A stretch of 7,659 nt of DNA. Source: Actinomycetes bacterium (GTDB taxonomy: Bacteria > Actinomycetota > Actinomycetes > Mycobacteriales > Mycobacteriaceae). Of this stretch, positions 1-6,905 are shown in pieces. The stretch spans positions 1 to 7,659 of the forward strand of contig JAEZDV010000021.1 in the NCBI GenBank assembly GCA_023417985.1, written 5' to 3'. The notes under the pieces are model-generated. The model was not told where the DNA came from, made no database searches, and saw only the letters and a list, made by a program, of their open reading frames with translations. Position 1 is the first letter of the stretch, and every line of letters starts with the position of its first letter. The position numbers were made by a program, and so were the translations under genes.

Positions 1-9
1 GCCCTGTGG

Positions 10-30
10 CGGCGCGAATGCGCGGCGCCG
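10..30 (-). terminator. GC-rich hairpin just after the left operon (possible weak terminator)
   Basis: Bases 10-16 (CGGCGCG) can pair with 23-30 (CGGCGCCG) if G25 is bulged out, giving a seven-pair GC stem with a six-base loop. On the minus strand it lies 17 bases past the fadE33 stop codon, a reasonable place for a terminator. No T-rich run follows on the minus strand (the next bases read CCACAGGGC), so it is not a classical intrinsic terminator. Such stems also arise by chance in GC-rich DNA. The rest of bases 1-46 shows no gene. Confidence 0.22.
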
Positions 31-46
31 GTGCAGACGATTCCGG

Positions 47-1096
47 TCAGCCGGCGATCGCCTGCAGGTAGGTGCGGGGCGGGCCGAACAACTGGGCGGT
101 GCCGTGCGCACGCTTGAAGTACAGCTGTGCGTCGTGCTCCCACGTGATGGCGATACCGCCGTGCAGCTGGATCGTTTCCGCCGCGACCTGCTCGAAGGCT
201 TCCGAGCAGTACACCTTCGCGGCGTACGCATCCTGCGGGTCCTGCGACAACGCGGCCGCCTGGGACATCGAGCGCGCGGTCTCGACGAGGGCGTACATGT
301 CGGCCATCCGGTGCTTGAGAGCCTGGAACGAACCGATGACCCGGCCGAACTGCTTGCGGTTCTTCGCGTATTCGACGGTGAGGTCGAGTGCGGCCTGCGC
401 AGCGCCCACCTGCTCGGCGGACACCGCGATCACGGCGACGGTCCGCAACCGGTCGACGAGATCGGCCGGAGACGACAACCGCGTGCCGGGCACTGCGTCG
501 AACGACACCTCGGCGAGGGTGCGAGTGGGATCCATGGTCGGGACCCGTCGCCTCGACACGCCTTCCACCGTGGGATCGACTTCGAAGAGCGCCACCGAGT
601 CGCCGTCGGACGCGAGTACGAGCAGGGTTGCCGCGATATCGCCGCCGAGCACGTAGTGCGCGGTGCCCGTCAGGACGTCACCGTCGGCGGCGACCCCGGG
701 CACGTCCCAGCCGGACTTCGAAGCCCAGCACACGGCCACGATCTCGCCCGCCGCGATCCCCGGCAGCAGCCTGCCCGCAGCGTCGGTGTCCCCGGACAGC
801 AGCAGTGCCTGCGCGGCGAGGACCGCGGACCCGAGGAACGGCGACGGTGCGAGGGTGCGTCCCAGTTCCTCGAGGACGACGTGGGTTTCGGCGAGGGTCG
901 CCCCGACACCGTCGTACTCCTCGGGAACCGCCAGTGCCGCGACGCCGATCTGCTCGACCAGCCGGGTCCACAGTTCGGCGTCGTAGCCGTCGGGCGACGC
1001 CATCGCCTTGCGCACCGCTGCGGAGTCGGAGTGCTTCGCCAGCAGAGTGCGGACGGACTCCCGGAGCGCGGCGCGGTCTTCGTTCTCGAACGTCAC
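47..1096 (-). CDS. ipdE2: IpdE2 (FadE33), beta subunit of the 5-OH-HIP-CoA dehydrogenase
   Basis: Acyl-CoA dehydrogenase (ACAD)-like protein of 349 residues. In mycobacteria IpdE2 (FadE33) pairs with IpdE1 (FadE30) in an alpha2beta2 cytosolic flavoenzyme that desaturates the propionyl side chain of 5-OH-HIP-CoA, the first beta-oxidation step on rings C and D. What is visible: the ACAD N-terminal helical domain (LAVPEEYDGVGATLAE, about 55-70), a degenerate middle domain without the SEPGAGSD flavin signature (the region reads CWASKSGWDVPG, 123-134), then a well-kept C-terminal domain with RKQFG (247-251) and QLHGGIA (310-316). In ordinary ACADs these last two motifs hold the ADP part of FAD. 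This is the expected beta-subunit pattern: it contributes cofactor-binding residues but no obvious catalytic base. The start is GTG at 1096; it overlaps the fadE32 stop by four bases (GTGA) and has AGGAG seven bases upstream. It is the last gene of the leftward operon, and its partner lies in the divergent operon. The family call is firm; the ipdE2 assignment rests on sequence type plus gene order. Confidence 0.88.
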   Translation of the reverse strand: MTFENEDRAALRESVRTLLAKHSDSAAVRKAMASPDGYDAELWTRLVEQIGVAALAVPEEYDGVGATLAETHVVLEELGRTLAPSPFLGSAVLAAQALLLSGDTDAAGRLLPGIAAGEIVAVCWASKSGWDVPGVAADGDVLTGTAHYVLGGDIAATLLVLASDGDSVALFEVDPTVEGVSRRRVPTMDPTRTLAEVSFDAVPGTRLSSPADLVDRLRTVAVIAVSAEQVGAAQAALDLTVEYAKNRKQFGRVIGSFQALKHRMADMYALVETARSMSQAAALSQDPQDAYAAKVYCSEAFEQVAAETIQLHGGIAITWEHDAQLYFKRAHGTAQLFGPPRTYLQAIAG

Positions 1097-2079
1097 GACG
1101 CCACTCCTGCGGTCTCTGCCTTCTCCAGCGCGTCGACGACGCGGGCGCGGTGCACGTCCGGTGTGCCCCACGCGGTGACGAGCGCACGCACCTTGGTGAT
1201 CCACAGCGACAGGTCGTATTCCTGGGTGTACCCGATCGCGCCGTGCACCTGGAGCGCGGTGCGTGCGGCACGGTATGCGGCGTCCCCGCAGGCCACCTTG
1301 GCGGCCGAGACGTCGCGCGAGGCGGTCGGCAGTCCGTCGCGCACGGCGATGGCAGCCCCGTGCAGGAGGGGGCGCGCCATCTCGAGACCCACAGCCACCT
1401 CTGCGAGATGGTGCTTGATGGCCTGGAAGGAACCGATCGCCTTCCCGAACTGCTTGCGCTGCTGGGCGTACTCGACGGTGGTGTCGAGCAGGGTCCGGCC
1501 GAGCCCCTGGAGCTGGGCGGCAGAGGCGAGCACACCCACGTCGAACGCGGCGGCCGTGTCGGTCGTTCCGAGTGTCTCGGCGGGGCTCACCTCGGACAGG
1601 CGACGCGACCGGTCGACCGATTCGCGTACCCGGCCCACGGTGCCCACCGACACGGTGCCGTCGGCGACGTGGAGGACGAGGTCGGCGACCTCGGTGTCCA
1701 CCGCATACGGGGCGTGCGGCGCGAAAGCGACGGTGGTGAGCGATCCGCCGGCCAGTGCGCCCAGCCGGTCCGGGGCGACCGCCGCGAGCAGCAGCGGCGC
1801 CACTGCGACGGTTTCGACGACAGGACCGGGAACGGCGTGGCGCCCGAGTTGCTCGAGCGCGACCACGAGGTCGACCGCGTCGGCCCCGAGGCCGTCGTGC
1901 TCCTCGGGGACGAGCAGTCCGTTGACGCCGGTGTCGGCAAGTCGTTGCCAGACGCTGGTACCGGCGGCGGTGTCACCGGTGTTCCATGCGCGGATCACCG
2001 CGGGCATGTCCGACTTGGTCAGCAGCGCGTCGATGCTGGACGCGAAGTCGTCGTGCGACTCGTCGAGTGCGAATCTCAT
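1093..2079 (-). CDS. fadE32: FadE32, beta-type acyl-CoA dehydrogenase subunit
   Basis: ACAD-like protein of 328 residues, short for the family (typically 380-400). The N-terminal helical domain is recognisable (GLLVPEEHDGLGADAVDLV, about 54-72). The central beta-barrel domain (about 113-165) is reduced and carries no flavin signature. The C-terminal domain keeps RKQFG (208-212), FQAIKHHLAE (218-227) and QVHGAIGYTQE (277-287), the residues that grip the ADP end of FAD from the neighbouring subunit. This matches the beta subunit of steroid alpha2beta2 ACADs. The natural partner is FadE31, encoded directly upstream, since such pairs are usually encoded side by side. The substrate is not settled from sequence; a role on ring-opened CoA thioesters formed after IpdAB has been proposed for these FadE proteins. 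The ATG at 2079 overlaps the fadE31 stop by four bases (ATGA), with GAGGGG six bases upstream. The stop overlaps the ipdE2 start. Confidence 0.86.
   Translation of the reverse strand: MRFALDESHDDFASSIDALLTKSDMPAVIRAWNTGDTAAGTSVWQRLADTGVNGLLVPEEHDGLGADAVDLVVALEQLGRHAVPGPVVETVAVAPLLLAAVAPDRLGALAGGSLTTVAFAPHAPYAVDTEVADLVLHVADGTVSVGTVGRVRESVDRSRRLSEVSPAETLGTTDTAAAFDVGVLASAAQLQGLGRTLLDTTVEYAQQRKQFGKAIGSFQAIKHHLAEVAVGLEMARPLLHGAAIAVRDGLPTASRDVSAAKVACGDAAYRAARTALQVHGAIGYTQEYDLSLWITKVRALVTAWGTPDVHRARVVDALEKAETAGVAS
1104..1108 (-). promoter_or_regulatory. Ribosome binding site fixing the GTG start of ipdE2
   Basis: On the minus strand AGGAG ends seven bases before the GTG at 1096-1094. The reading frame stays open upstream to 1204, but that extension lies inside the end of fadE32 and reads as an arginine-rich shadow, so this site decides for the internal GTG. 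Confidence 0.7.
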
Positions 2080-3236
2080 CGGTCACCCCTCGGGAGGCCG
2101 AGCAGCCGCTCGGCAATGACGTTCTTCTGGATTTCGTTGGTGCCCGCGTAGATCGGCCCCGACAGCGAGAACAGGTAACCGTCGGTCCATCCGTCGACGA
2201 CCTCGGCGTCCGCGCCCTTCAACTCGAGGGCGGTTTCGTGCGTCGCGATGTCCCAGTCGGACCAGAACACCTTGTTGATCGACGATTCCGCACCCAGCTG
2301 GCCGCCGTTCTGCAACCGGGTGACCGTCGCCCACGTCGACAGCTCGTATGCGCGTGCACCGATCCACGCGTCGGCGACGCGGTTGCGGGTCGCGGTGTCG
2401 CCGTGAAGGGCGGAGTCGCGGTAGCTGCGCAGCAACCGGTCGGTGGCCGCGAGGAACCGGCCGGGGGAGCGCAGCGACAAGCCACGCTCGTTGGACGCGG
2501 TGCTCATCGCGACCCGCCAGCCTTCGTTCACGGCGCCGATCACGCCGGATTCTCCGGGGTTCGCGGGGTCGTCGGGGACGAAGACATCCTCGAGGAAGAT
2601 CTCGGCGAAGCCGGGCTCGCCGTCGAGCTGCGGAATGGGACGGACGGTGACGCCCTCGGCCCGCAGGTCGAACATGTAGTACGTGATGCCCTTGTGGCGC
2701 TGCGCGTCCGGGTCGGACCGGAAGAGCCCGAAGCCCATGTCGGCGTACGACGCGCGTGAGCTCCACGTCTTCTGCCCGTTGAGCAGCCAGCCGCCGTCCA
2801 CCCGGGTGGCGGTGGACCGCAGCGACGCGAGGTCACTGCCGGATTCCGGCTCGGACCAGGCCTGCGCCCAGATGTCGTCGGCGCGTGCCATGCGGGGCAT
2901 GATCCGTGCGAGTTGCTCGGGGTGGGCATGTTCGAAGAGTGTGGGGGCCAGCAGGAAGATGCCGTTCTGGCTGACGCGTCCGGGTGCGCCGGCGCGGTAG
3001 TACTCCTCTTCGAAGACGACCCACTGCTGCAGGTTCACATCGCGGCCACCGAGTTCGGTCGGCCACGACACGACGGACATCCGCGCATCGGCGAGCAGAC
3101 GTTCCCACTGACGGTGCTCTTCGAAACCTTCCGCCGTGTCCATGGACTTCAGCGGGGTCGCGGGCACATTCTCTTTCAGGAACGCGCGCACCTCGTCGCG
3201 GAACGCGACTGTCGCGTCGTCGAGTTCGAGGTTCAC
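2076..3236 (-). CDS. fadE31: FadE31, alpha-type (catalytic) acyl-CoA dehydrogenase subunit
   Basis: ACAD of 386 residues, normal length for the family. It has the flavin/substrate signature AWSEPESGSDL (126-136), NGQKTWSS (153-160) and the C-terminal IYAGTNEIQKNVIAERLLGLPRG (362-384). The glutamate that serves as base in MCAD-type enzymes (YEGT) is replaced by alanine here (YAGT, 363-366). A glutamate in NERG (E250) sits where isovaleryl-CoA dehydrogenase carries its base on helix G, so E250 is the likely base. The RKxFG and QxxGG motifs for the ADP part of FAD are absent. They occur instead in FadE32, encoded next, which argues for a FadE31-FadE32 alpha2beta2 enzyme. The physiological substrate is uncertain. 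The start is GTG at 3236, sharing its first G with the crotonase stop (TAGTG). The reading frame stays open upstream to 3719, but that part is a shadow of the crotonase gene. Confidence 0.88.
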   Translation of the reverse strand: MNLELDDATVAFRDEVRAFLKENVPATPLKSMDTAEGFEEHRQWERLLADARMSVVSWPTELGGRDVNLQQWVVFEEEYYRAGAPGRVSQNGIFLLAPTLFEHAHPEQLARIMPRMARADDIWAQAWSEPESGSDLASLRSTATRVDGGWLLNGQKTWSSRASYADMGFGLFRSDPDAQRHKGITYYMFDLRAEGVTVRPIPQLDGEPGFAEIFLEDVFVPDDPANPGESGVIGAVNEGWRVAMSTASNERGLSLRSPGRFLAATDRLLRSYRDSALHGDTATRNRVADAWIGARAYELSTWATVTRLQNGGQLGAESSINKVFWSDWDIATHETALELKGADAEVVDGWTDGYLFSLSGPIYAGTNEIQKNVIAERLLGLPRGDR

Positions 3237-4108
3237 TACTTCGACCCTTCCTGGGCGGGCCGCGCGCTCGCGGCCATCGACTTGGCATTCATGCCGCCGA
3301 GGGAGTCGGTTCCCACCTCGGCGTTGTGTGCGTGCGCGAAGTGATGAAGCCCGAACACGGAATCCATCCCGTTGCGCATGCCCATCTGGTCCTCGCACTG
3401 GTTCACCGCGCGCTTCGTCAGGGCCAGGCCGAACCGCGGCATCTCGGCGATACGTGCTGCCAGAGCGAGGGTTTCGGACTCGAGGTTCTCGCGGGTCACC
3501 ACGCGGCTGACCATGCCCACCTCGTATGCGCGTTGCGCGCTGAAACGATCGCCGGTGTAGAGCATCTCCTTGGCGAAACGCGTTCCCAGGATCCACGGGT
3601 GCGCGAAATATTCGACGCCGGGAATGCCCATGCGCACGACCGGATCCGAGAAGAAGGCGTCCTCGGACGCGACGATCAGGTCGCACACCCATGCCAGCAT
3701 GAGCCCGCCGGCGATGCACGCGCCCTGGACGGAGGCGATGGTCGGCTTGGGGATCTCACGCCAGCGACGGCACATCCCCAGGTAGACCTCCATCTCGCGT
3801 GCGTAACGCTGGTCGCCGCCGGGCTTGTCCACGTGGTCCCACCACATGACGGCCTTGTTGTCGTAGTGCACGTGGTGGTCGCGGCCGGGCGTGCCGAGAT
3901 CGTGGCCCGCGGAGAAGTGCTTGCCGTTGCCGGCGAGCACGATCACCTTCACCTCGTCGTCCTCGACCGCCTTCTCGAACGCGGCGTCGAGTGCGTACGT
4001 CATGACCGAGTTCTGCGCGTTGCGGTAGTCGGGACGGTTGAGGGTGACGATCGCGACGCCGTCGCGCACCTCGTAGGTGACGACGTCGGGCTCGAACGGG
4101 ACAGTCAT
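3236..4108 (-). CDS. Crotonase-family (enoyl-CoA hydratase/isomerase-like) protein lacking both classical catalytic glutamates
   Basis: Crotonase-fold protein of 290 residues with a full core: VAIVTLNRPDYRNAQN (18-33), the first oxyanion-hole segment KHFSAGHDL (63-71) and the second, GACIAGGLMLAWVCDLIVAS (129-148). By my alignment with rat mitochondrial enoyl-CoA hydratase, Glu144 falls on M137 and Glu164 on V157. Both acid/base residues of a standard hydratase are therefore missing, while the CoA-thioester site looks intact. D155, E166 or H170 in DPVVRMGIPGVEYFAHPW (155-172) could serve instead; that is conjecture. The C-terminal tail after about 250 (HHFAHAHNAE, then SLGGMNAKSMA) is long and ordered-looking. 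The ATG at 4108 overlaps the fadD3 stop by four bases, with GAGGAG five bases upstream, so it is firmly part of the operon. Co-transcription suggests it acts on a HIP-derived CoA thioester, perhaps 5-OH-HIPE-CoA or a later ring-opened acid. It is not EchA20 (ring D hydrolase), which belongs to the ipdAB cluster. Fold certain, reaction unknown. Confidence 0.85.
   Translation of the reverse strand: MTVPFEPDVVTYEVRDGVAIVTLNRPDYRNAQNSVMTYALDAAFEKAVEDDEVKVIVLAGNGKHFSAGHDLGTPGRDHHVHYDNKAVMWWDHVDKPGGDQRYAREMEVYLGMCRRWREIPKPTIASVQGACIAGGLMLAWVCDLIVASEDAFFSDPVVRMGIPGVEYFAHPWILGTRFAKEMLYTGDRFSAQRAYEVGMVSRVVTRENLESETLALAARIAEMPRFGLALTKRAVNQCEDQMGMRNGMDSVFGLHHFAHAHNAEVGTDSLGGMNAKSMAASARPAQEGSK
3245..3252 (-). 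promoter_or_regulatory. Ribosome binding site fixing the GTG start of fadE31
   Basis: On the minus strand AGGAAGGG ends eight bases before the GTG at 3236-3234. It lies inside the last codons of the crotonase gene and selects the start that gives the normal ACAD N-terminus (MNLELDDATVAFRDEVR). Confidence 0.7.
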
Positions 4109-5652
4109 GACTTCTCCTCACGCAGAACGTTTTTCAGAACTTTGCCGGACGGGTTTCGAGGCAGCGTGTCCACGAACATGACCGACCGCGGAACCTTGAA
4201 ATTGGCGAGCTTCTCTTTGGCATACGCGATGATGTCGTCCTCTGTGGGGTGGTGACCGTCCAGCGGGACCACGAACGCCCTCCCGACCTCGCCCATGCGC
4301 GTGTCGGGCACACCGATGACCGCGACCTCGTGCACACCCGGGACGCGCAGCAGTGCCGCTTCGACCTCTGCGGGGTAGACGTTGAATCCGCCGCTGATGT
4401 ACATGTCCTTGAGCCGGTCGGTGATGGCGAGATAACCCCGTTCGTCGAGGGTTCCCACGTCGCCGGTGTGCAGCCATCCGTCGGCATCGATGGTGGCGGC
4501 GGTCGCCTCGGGGTCGTCGAGGTAGCCGAGCATCACATTGGGTCCGCGGAGCAGGATTTCGTCCTTGTCGCCGATGCGCACCTCGAACCCCGCGGTGGCG
4601 CGGCCCGAGGAGTTGGACACCGTGACGGGGTCGTCGTCGGTCCTGCACATCGTGGCGACCACGGCTTCGGTCTGCCCGTACGCGGTGAGTACGGCGTCGA
4701 AGCTGAGTTCGCGCTGCATCCGTTCGACCAGTGGGACGGGCACCGGCGCCGCGCCGGTGATCGCGATACGGAGGGTGGACATGTCGTACTCGTCGCGGCG
4801 GGGGTGATCGAGGATGGACTGGTAGATCGTCGGTGCGCCCGGGAGCACGCTGATGCTCTCCCGCGACACGATCTCCATGACCTTCTCGGTGTCGAACACC
4901 GCCATCGGGACCACCGTGGCGCCCTTGAGCAGCGCCGCGGCGAAGCCGGCCTTGTACCCGAAGCTGTGGAAGAACGGATTGATGATCAGGTAGTTGTCGG
5001 CGGGCGACAACTCCGCGCAGTCGCCCCACGCGTCGGCGACCCCGATGGTCTGCCGGTGGGCACTGAGCACGCCCTTGCTGCGACCGGTGGTGCCGGACGT
5101 GAAGAGGATGTCGGCGACATCGTCGGGCTGCACGGCCGCCGCACGCGCATCGGCCTCGGCGCGCAGGTCGTCCGTCGCCAGGGTGAGGAACTCGTCCCAC
5201 GCGAACACGCCCGCGGTGGGAGTGTCGTTCCCGCCCAGCGGGACCCGCACGACCGTGGGTACGGCGAGATTGGGTGCAGCCTGCTGCAACTGGGTGTATC
5301 GGTCGCTGCCGAGGAAAACCCCTGCGACGACGAGGGCCGCGGCATCGACGCGTTCGATGATGTCGGCGGCTTCGCTGCCCGTGTAGCGGGTGTTGACGGG
5401 AACGACGACCCCGCCCGCCCACTGCACGCCCAAAGCGGCTATCTCCCAGTGGAATGTATTGGGGGACCAGATGGCGGCGCGGTCGCCCGGCCGGAATCCG
5501 CGGGCCACGAGTGCGGCAGCGAAGTCCCGGACGTACTCGTGTAGACGGGTGAAGGTCAGACGGGTCTCGCCGTCGACGACGGCGAGTCCGTTCGCGTGCT
5601 CGCCGACGGCACGAATGAGGGCGGCCGGCGTGGTTCCGGGTGTTGTGTTCAC
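4105..5652 (-). CDS. fadD3: FadD3, HIP-CoA synthetase (acyl-CoA ligase)
   Basis: Acyl-CoA synthetase of the adenylate-forming (ANL) superfamily, 515 residues, close to M. tuberculosis FadD3. FadD3 uses ATP and CoA to activate HIP, the C/D-ring propanoate left after removal of rings A and B, to HIP-CoA in the cytosol. Visible motifs: the phosphate-binding loop ILFTSGTTGRSKGVL (182-196), YGQTEA (325-330), GWLHTGD (392-398), the hinge DRLKDMYISGGFNVYPAEVE (412-431) and the C-terminal catalytic lysine K504 in NPSGKVLK. All key residues are present, so it should be active. It is the first gene of the leftward operon. The start is GTG at 5652 with AGGGAG four bases upstream; an extended frame to 5671 would begin inside the operator and is rejected. 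HIP-CoA is the reported ligand that releases KstR2 from DNA, so FadD3 makes the inducer of its own operon. Other FadD ligases share the motifs; assignment to fadD3 relies on gene order and the KstR2 box. Confidence 0.92.
   Translation of the reverse strand: MNTTPGTTPAALIRAVGEHANGLAVVDGETRLTFTRLHEYVRDFAAALVARGFRPGDRAAIWSPNTFHWEIAALGVQWAGGVVVPVNTRYTGSEAADIIERVDAAALVVAGVFLGSDRYTQLQQAAPNLAVPTVVRVPLGGNDTPTAGVFAWDEFLTLATDDLRAEADARAAAVQPDDVADILFTSGTTGRSKGVLSAHRQTIGVADAWGDCAELSPADNYLIINPFFHSFGYKAGFAAALLKGATVVPMAVFDTEKVMEIVSRESISVLPGAPTIYQSILDHPRRDEYDMSTLRIAITGAAPVPVPLVERMQRELSFDAVLTAYGQTEAVVATMCRTDDDPVTVSNSSGRATAGFEVRIGDKDEILLRGPNVMLGYLDDPEATAATIDADGWLHTGDVGTLDERGYLAITDRLKDMYISGGFNVYPAEVEAALLRVPGVHEVAVIGVPDTRMGEVGRAFVVPLDGHHPTEDDIIAYAKEKLANFKVPRSVMFVDTLPRNPSGKVLKNVLREEKS
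4114..4119 (-). promoter_or_regulatory. Ribosome binding site of the crotonase gene
   Basis: GAGGAG on the minus strand, five bases before the ATG at 4108-4106. It lies inside the end of fadD3, allowing independent re-initiation as well as coupling through the ATGA overlap. Confidence 0.7.
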
Positions 5653-5656
5653 GTAG

Positions 5657-5662
5657 CTCCCT
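5657..5662 (-). promoter_or_regulatory. Ribosome binding site of fadD3
   Basis: AGGGAG on the minus strand, four bases before the GTG at 5652-5650 and abutting the outer arm of the KstR2 palindrome. It supports the GTG at 5652 as the start. Confidence 0.65.
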
Positions 5663-5684
5663 ACCTAGCAATTGCTTGGTAGGT
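5663..5684. promoter_or_regulatory. KstR2 operator
   Basis: An imperfect palindrome of 22 bases: the outer arms ACCTA (5663-5667) and TAGGT (5680-5684) pair perfectly, as do CAA (5669-5671) and TTG (5676-5678), so 8 of 11 base pairs are symmetric. The central 14 bases, AGCAATTGCTTGGT (5667-5680), fit the published KstR2 consensus AnCAAGnnCTTGnT at every defined position but one (T instead of G at 5672). KstR2 is the TetR-family repressor of the HIP-degradation genes and is released by HIP-CoA. Its position, between fadD3 and fadE30, matches a known KstR2 site in mycobacteria and rhodococci. I saw no second box in the window. Confidence 0.88.
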
Positions 5685-5696
5685 TATCGTACAGAC

Positions 5697-6901
<1,205 letters not shown>

Positions 6902-6905
<4 letters not shown>

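Larger units (their letters stand above)
5653..5696. promoter_or_regulatory. Divergent promoter region between fadD3 and ipdE1
   Basis: The whole control region for both operons is 44 bases. For ipdE1 a TANNNT-type -10 (TAGGTT) lies at 5680-5685, which would start transcription near 5692, only a few bases before the GTG at 5697. For fadD3 a -10 on the minus strand (TACGAT) lies at 5691-5686, placing its start near 5679. Neither has a recognisable -35 hexamer, which is common in actinobacteria. The two promoters would overlap each other and the operator, so a single bound repressor could block both. The -10 calls are by eye and tentative; that both promoters lie in or next to this spacer follows from the gene layout. 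Confidence 0.5.

Noticed and set aside
104..2151. Very long plus-strand open frames (671 and 587 codons) opposite fadE32 and fadE33
   Set aside because: Arginine- and serine-rich or low-complexity translations with no family motifs, antisense to two clear ACAD genes; typical GC-rich shadow frames.
2076..3719. A longer FadE31 with about 160 extra N-terminal residues
   Set aside because: The extension overlaps the crotonase gene in another frame and reads as arginine-rich noise; the GTG at 3236 has a good ribosome binding site and gives the normal family N-terminus.
3236..4108. Calling the crotonase gene echA20
   Set aside because: EchA20 (Rv3550) is encoded beside ipdA/ipdB in the other KstR2 operon; here the neighbours differ and I cannot show orthology from sequence alone.
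4249..5544. Plus-strand open frame of 431 codons opposite fadD3
   Set aside because: It has no recognisable domain and mirrors the complement of a fully conserved ligase, so it is a shadow.
5640..5696. An upstream GTG start for ipdE1 at 5640
   Set aside because: It would overlap the fadD3 coding region and translate the operator; the added residues do not resemble an ACAD N-terminus.
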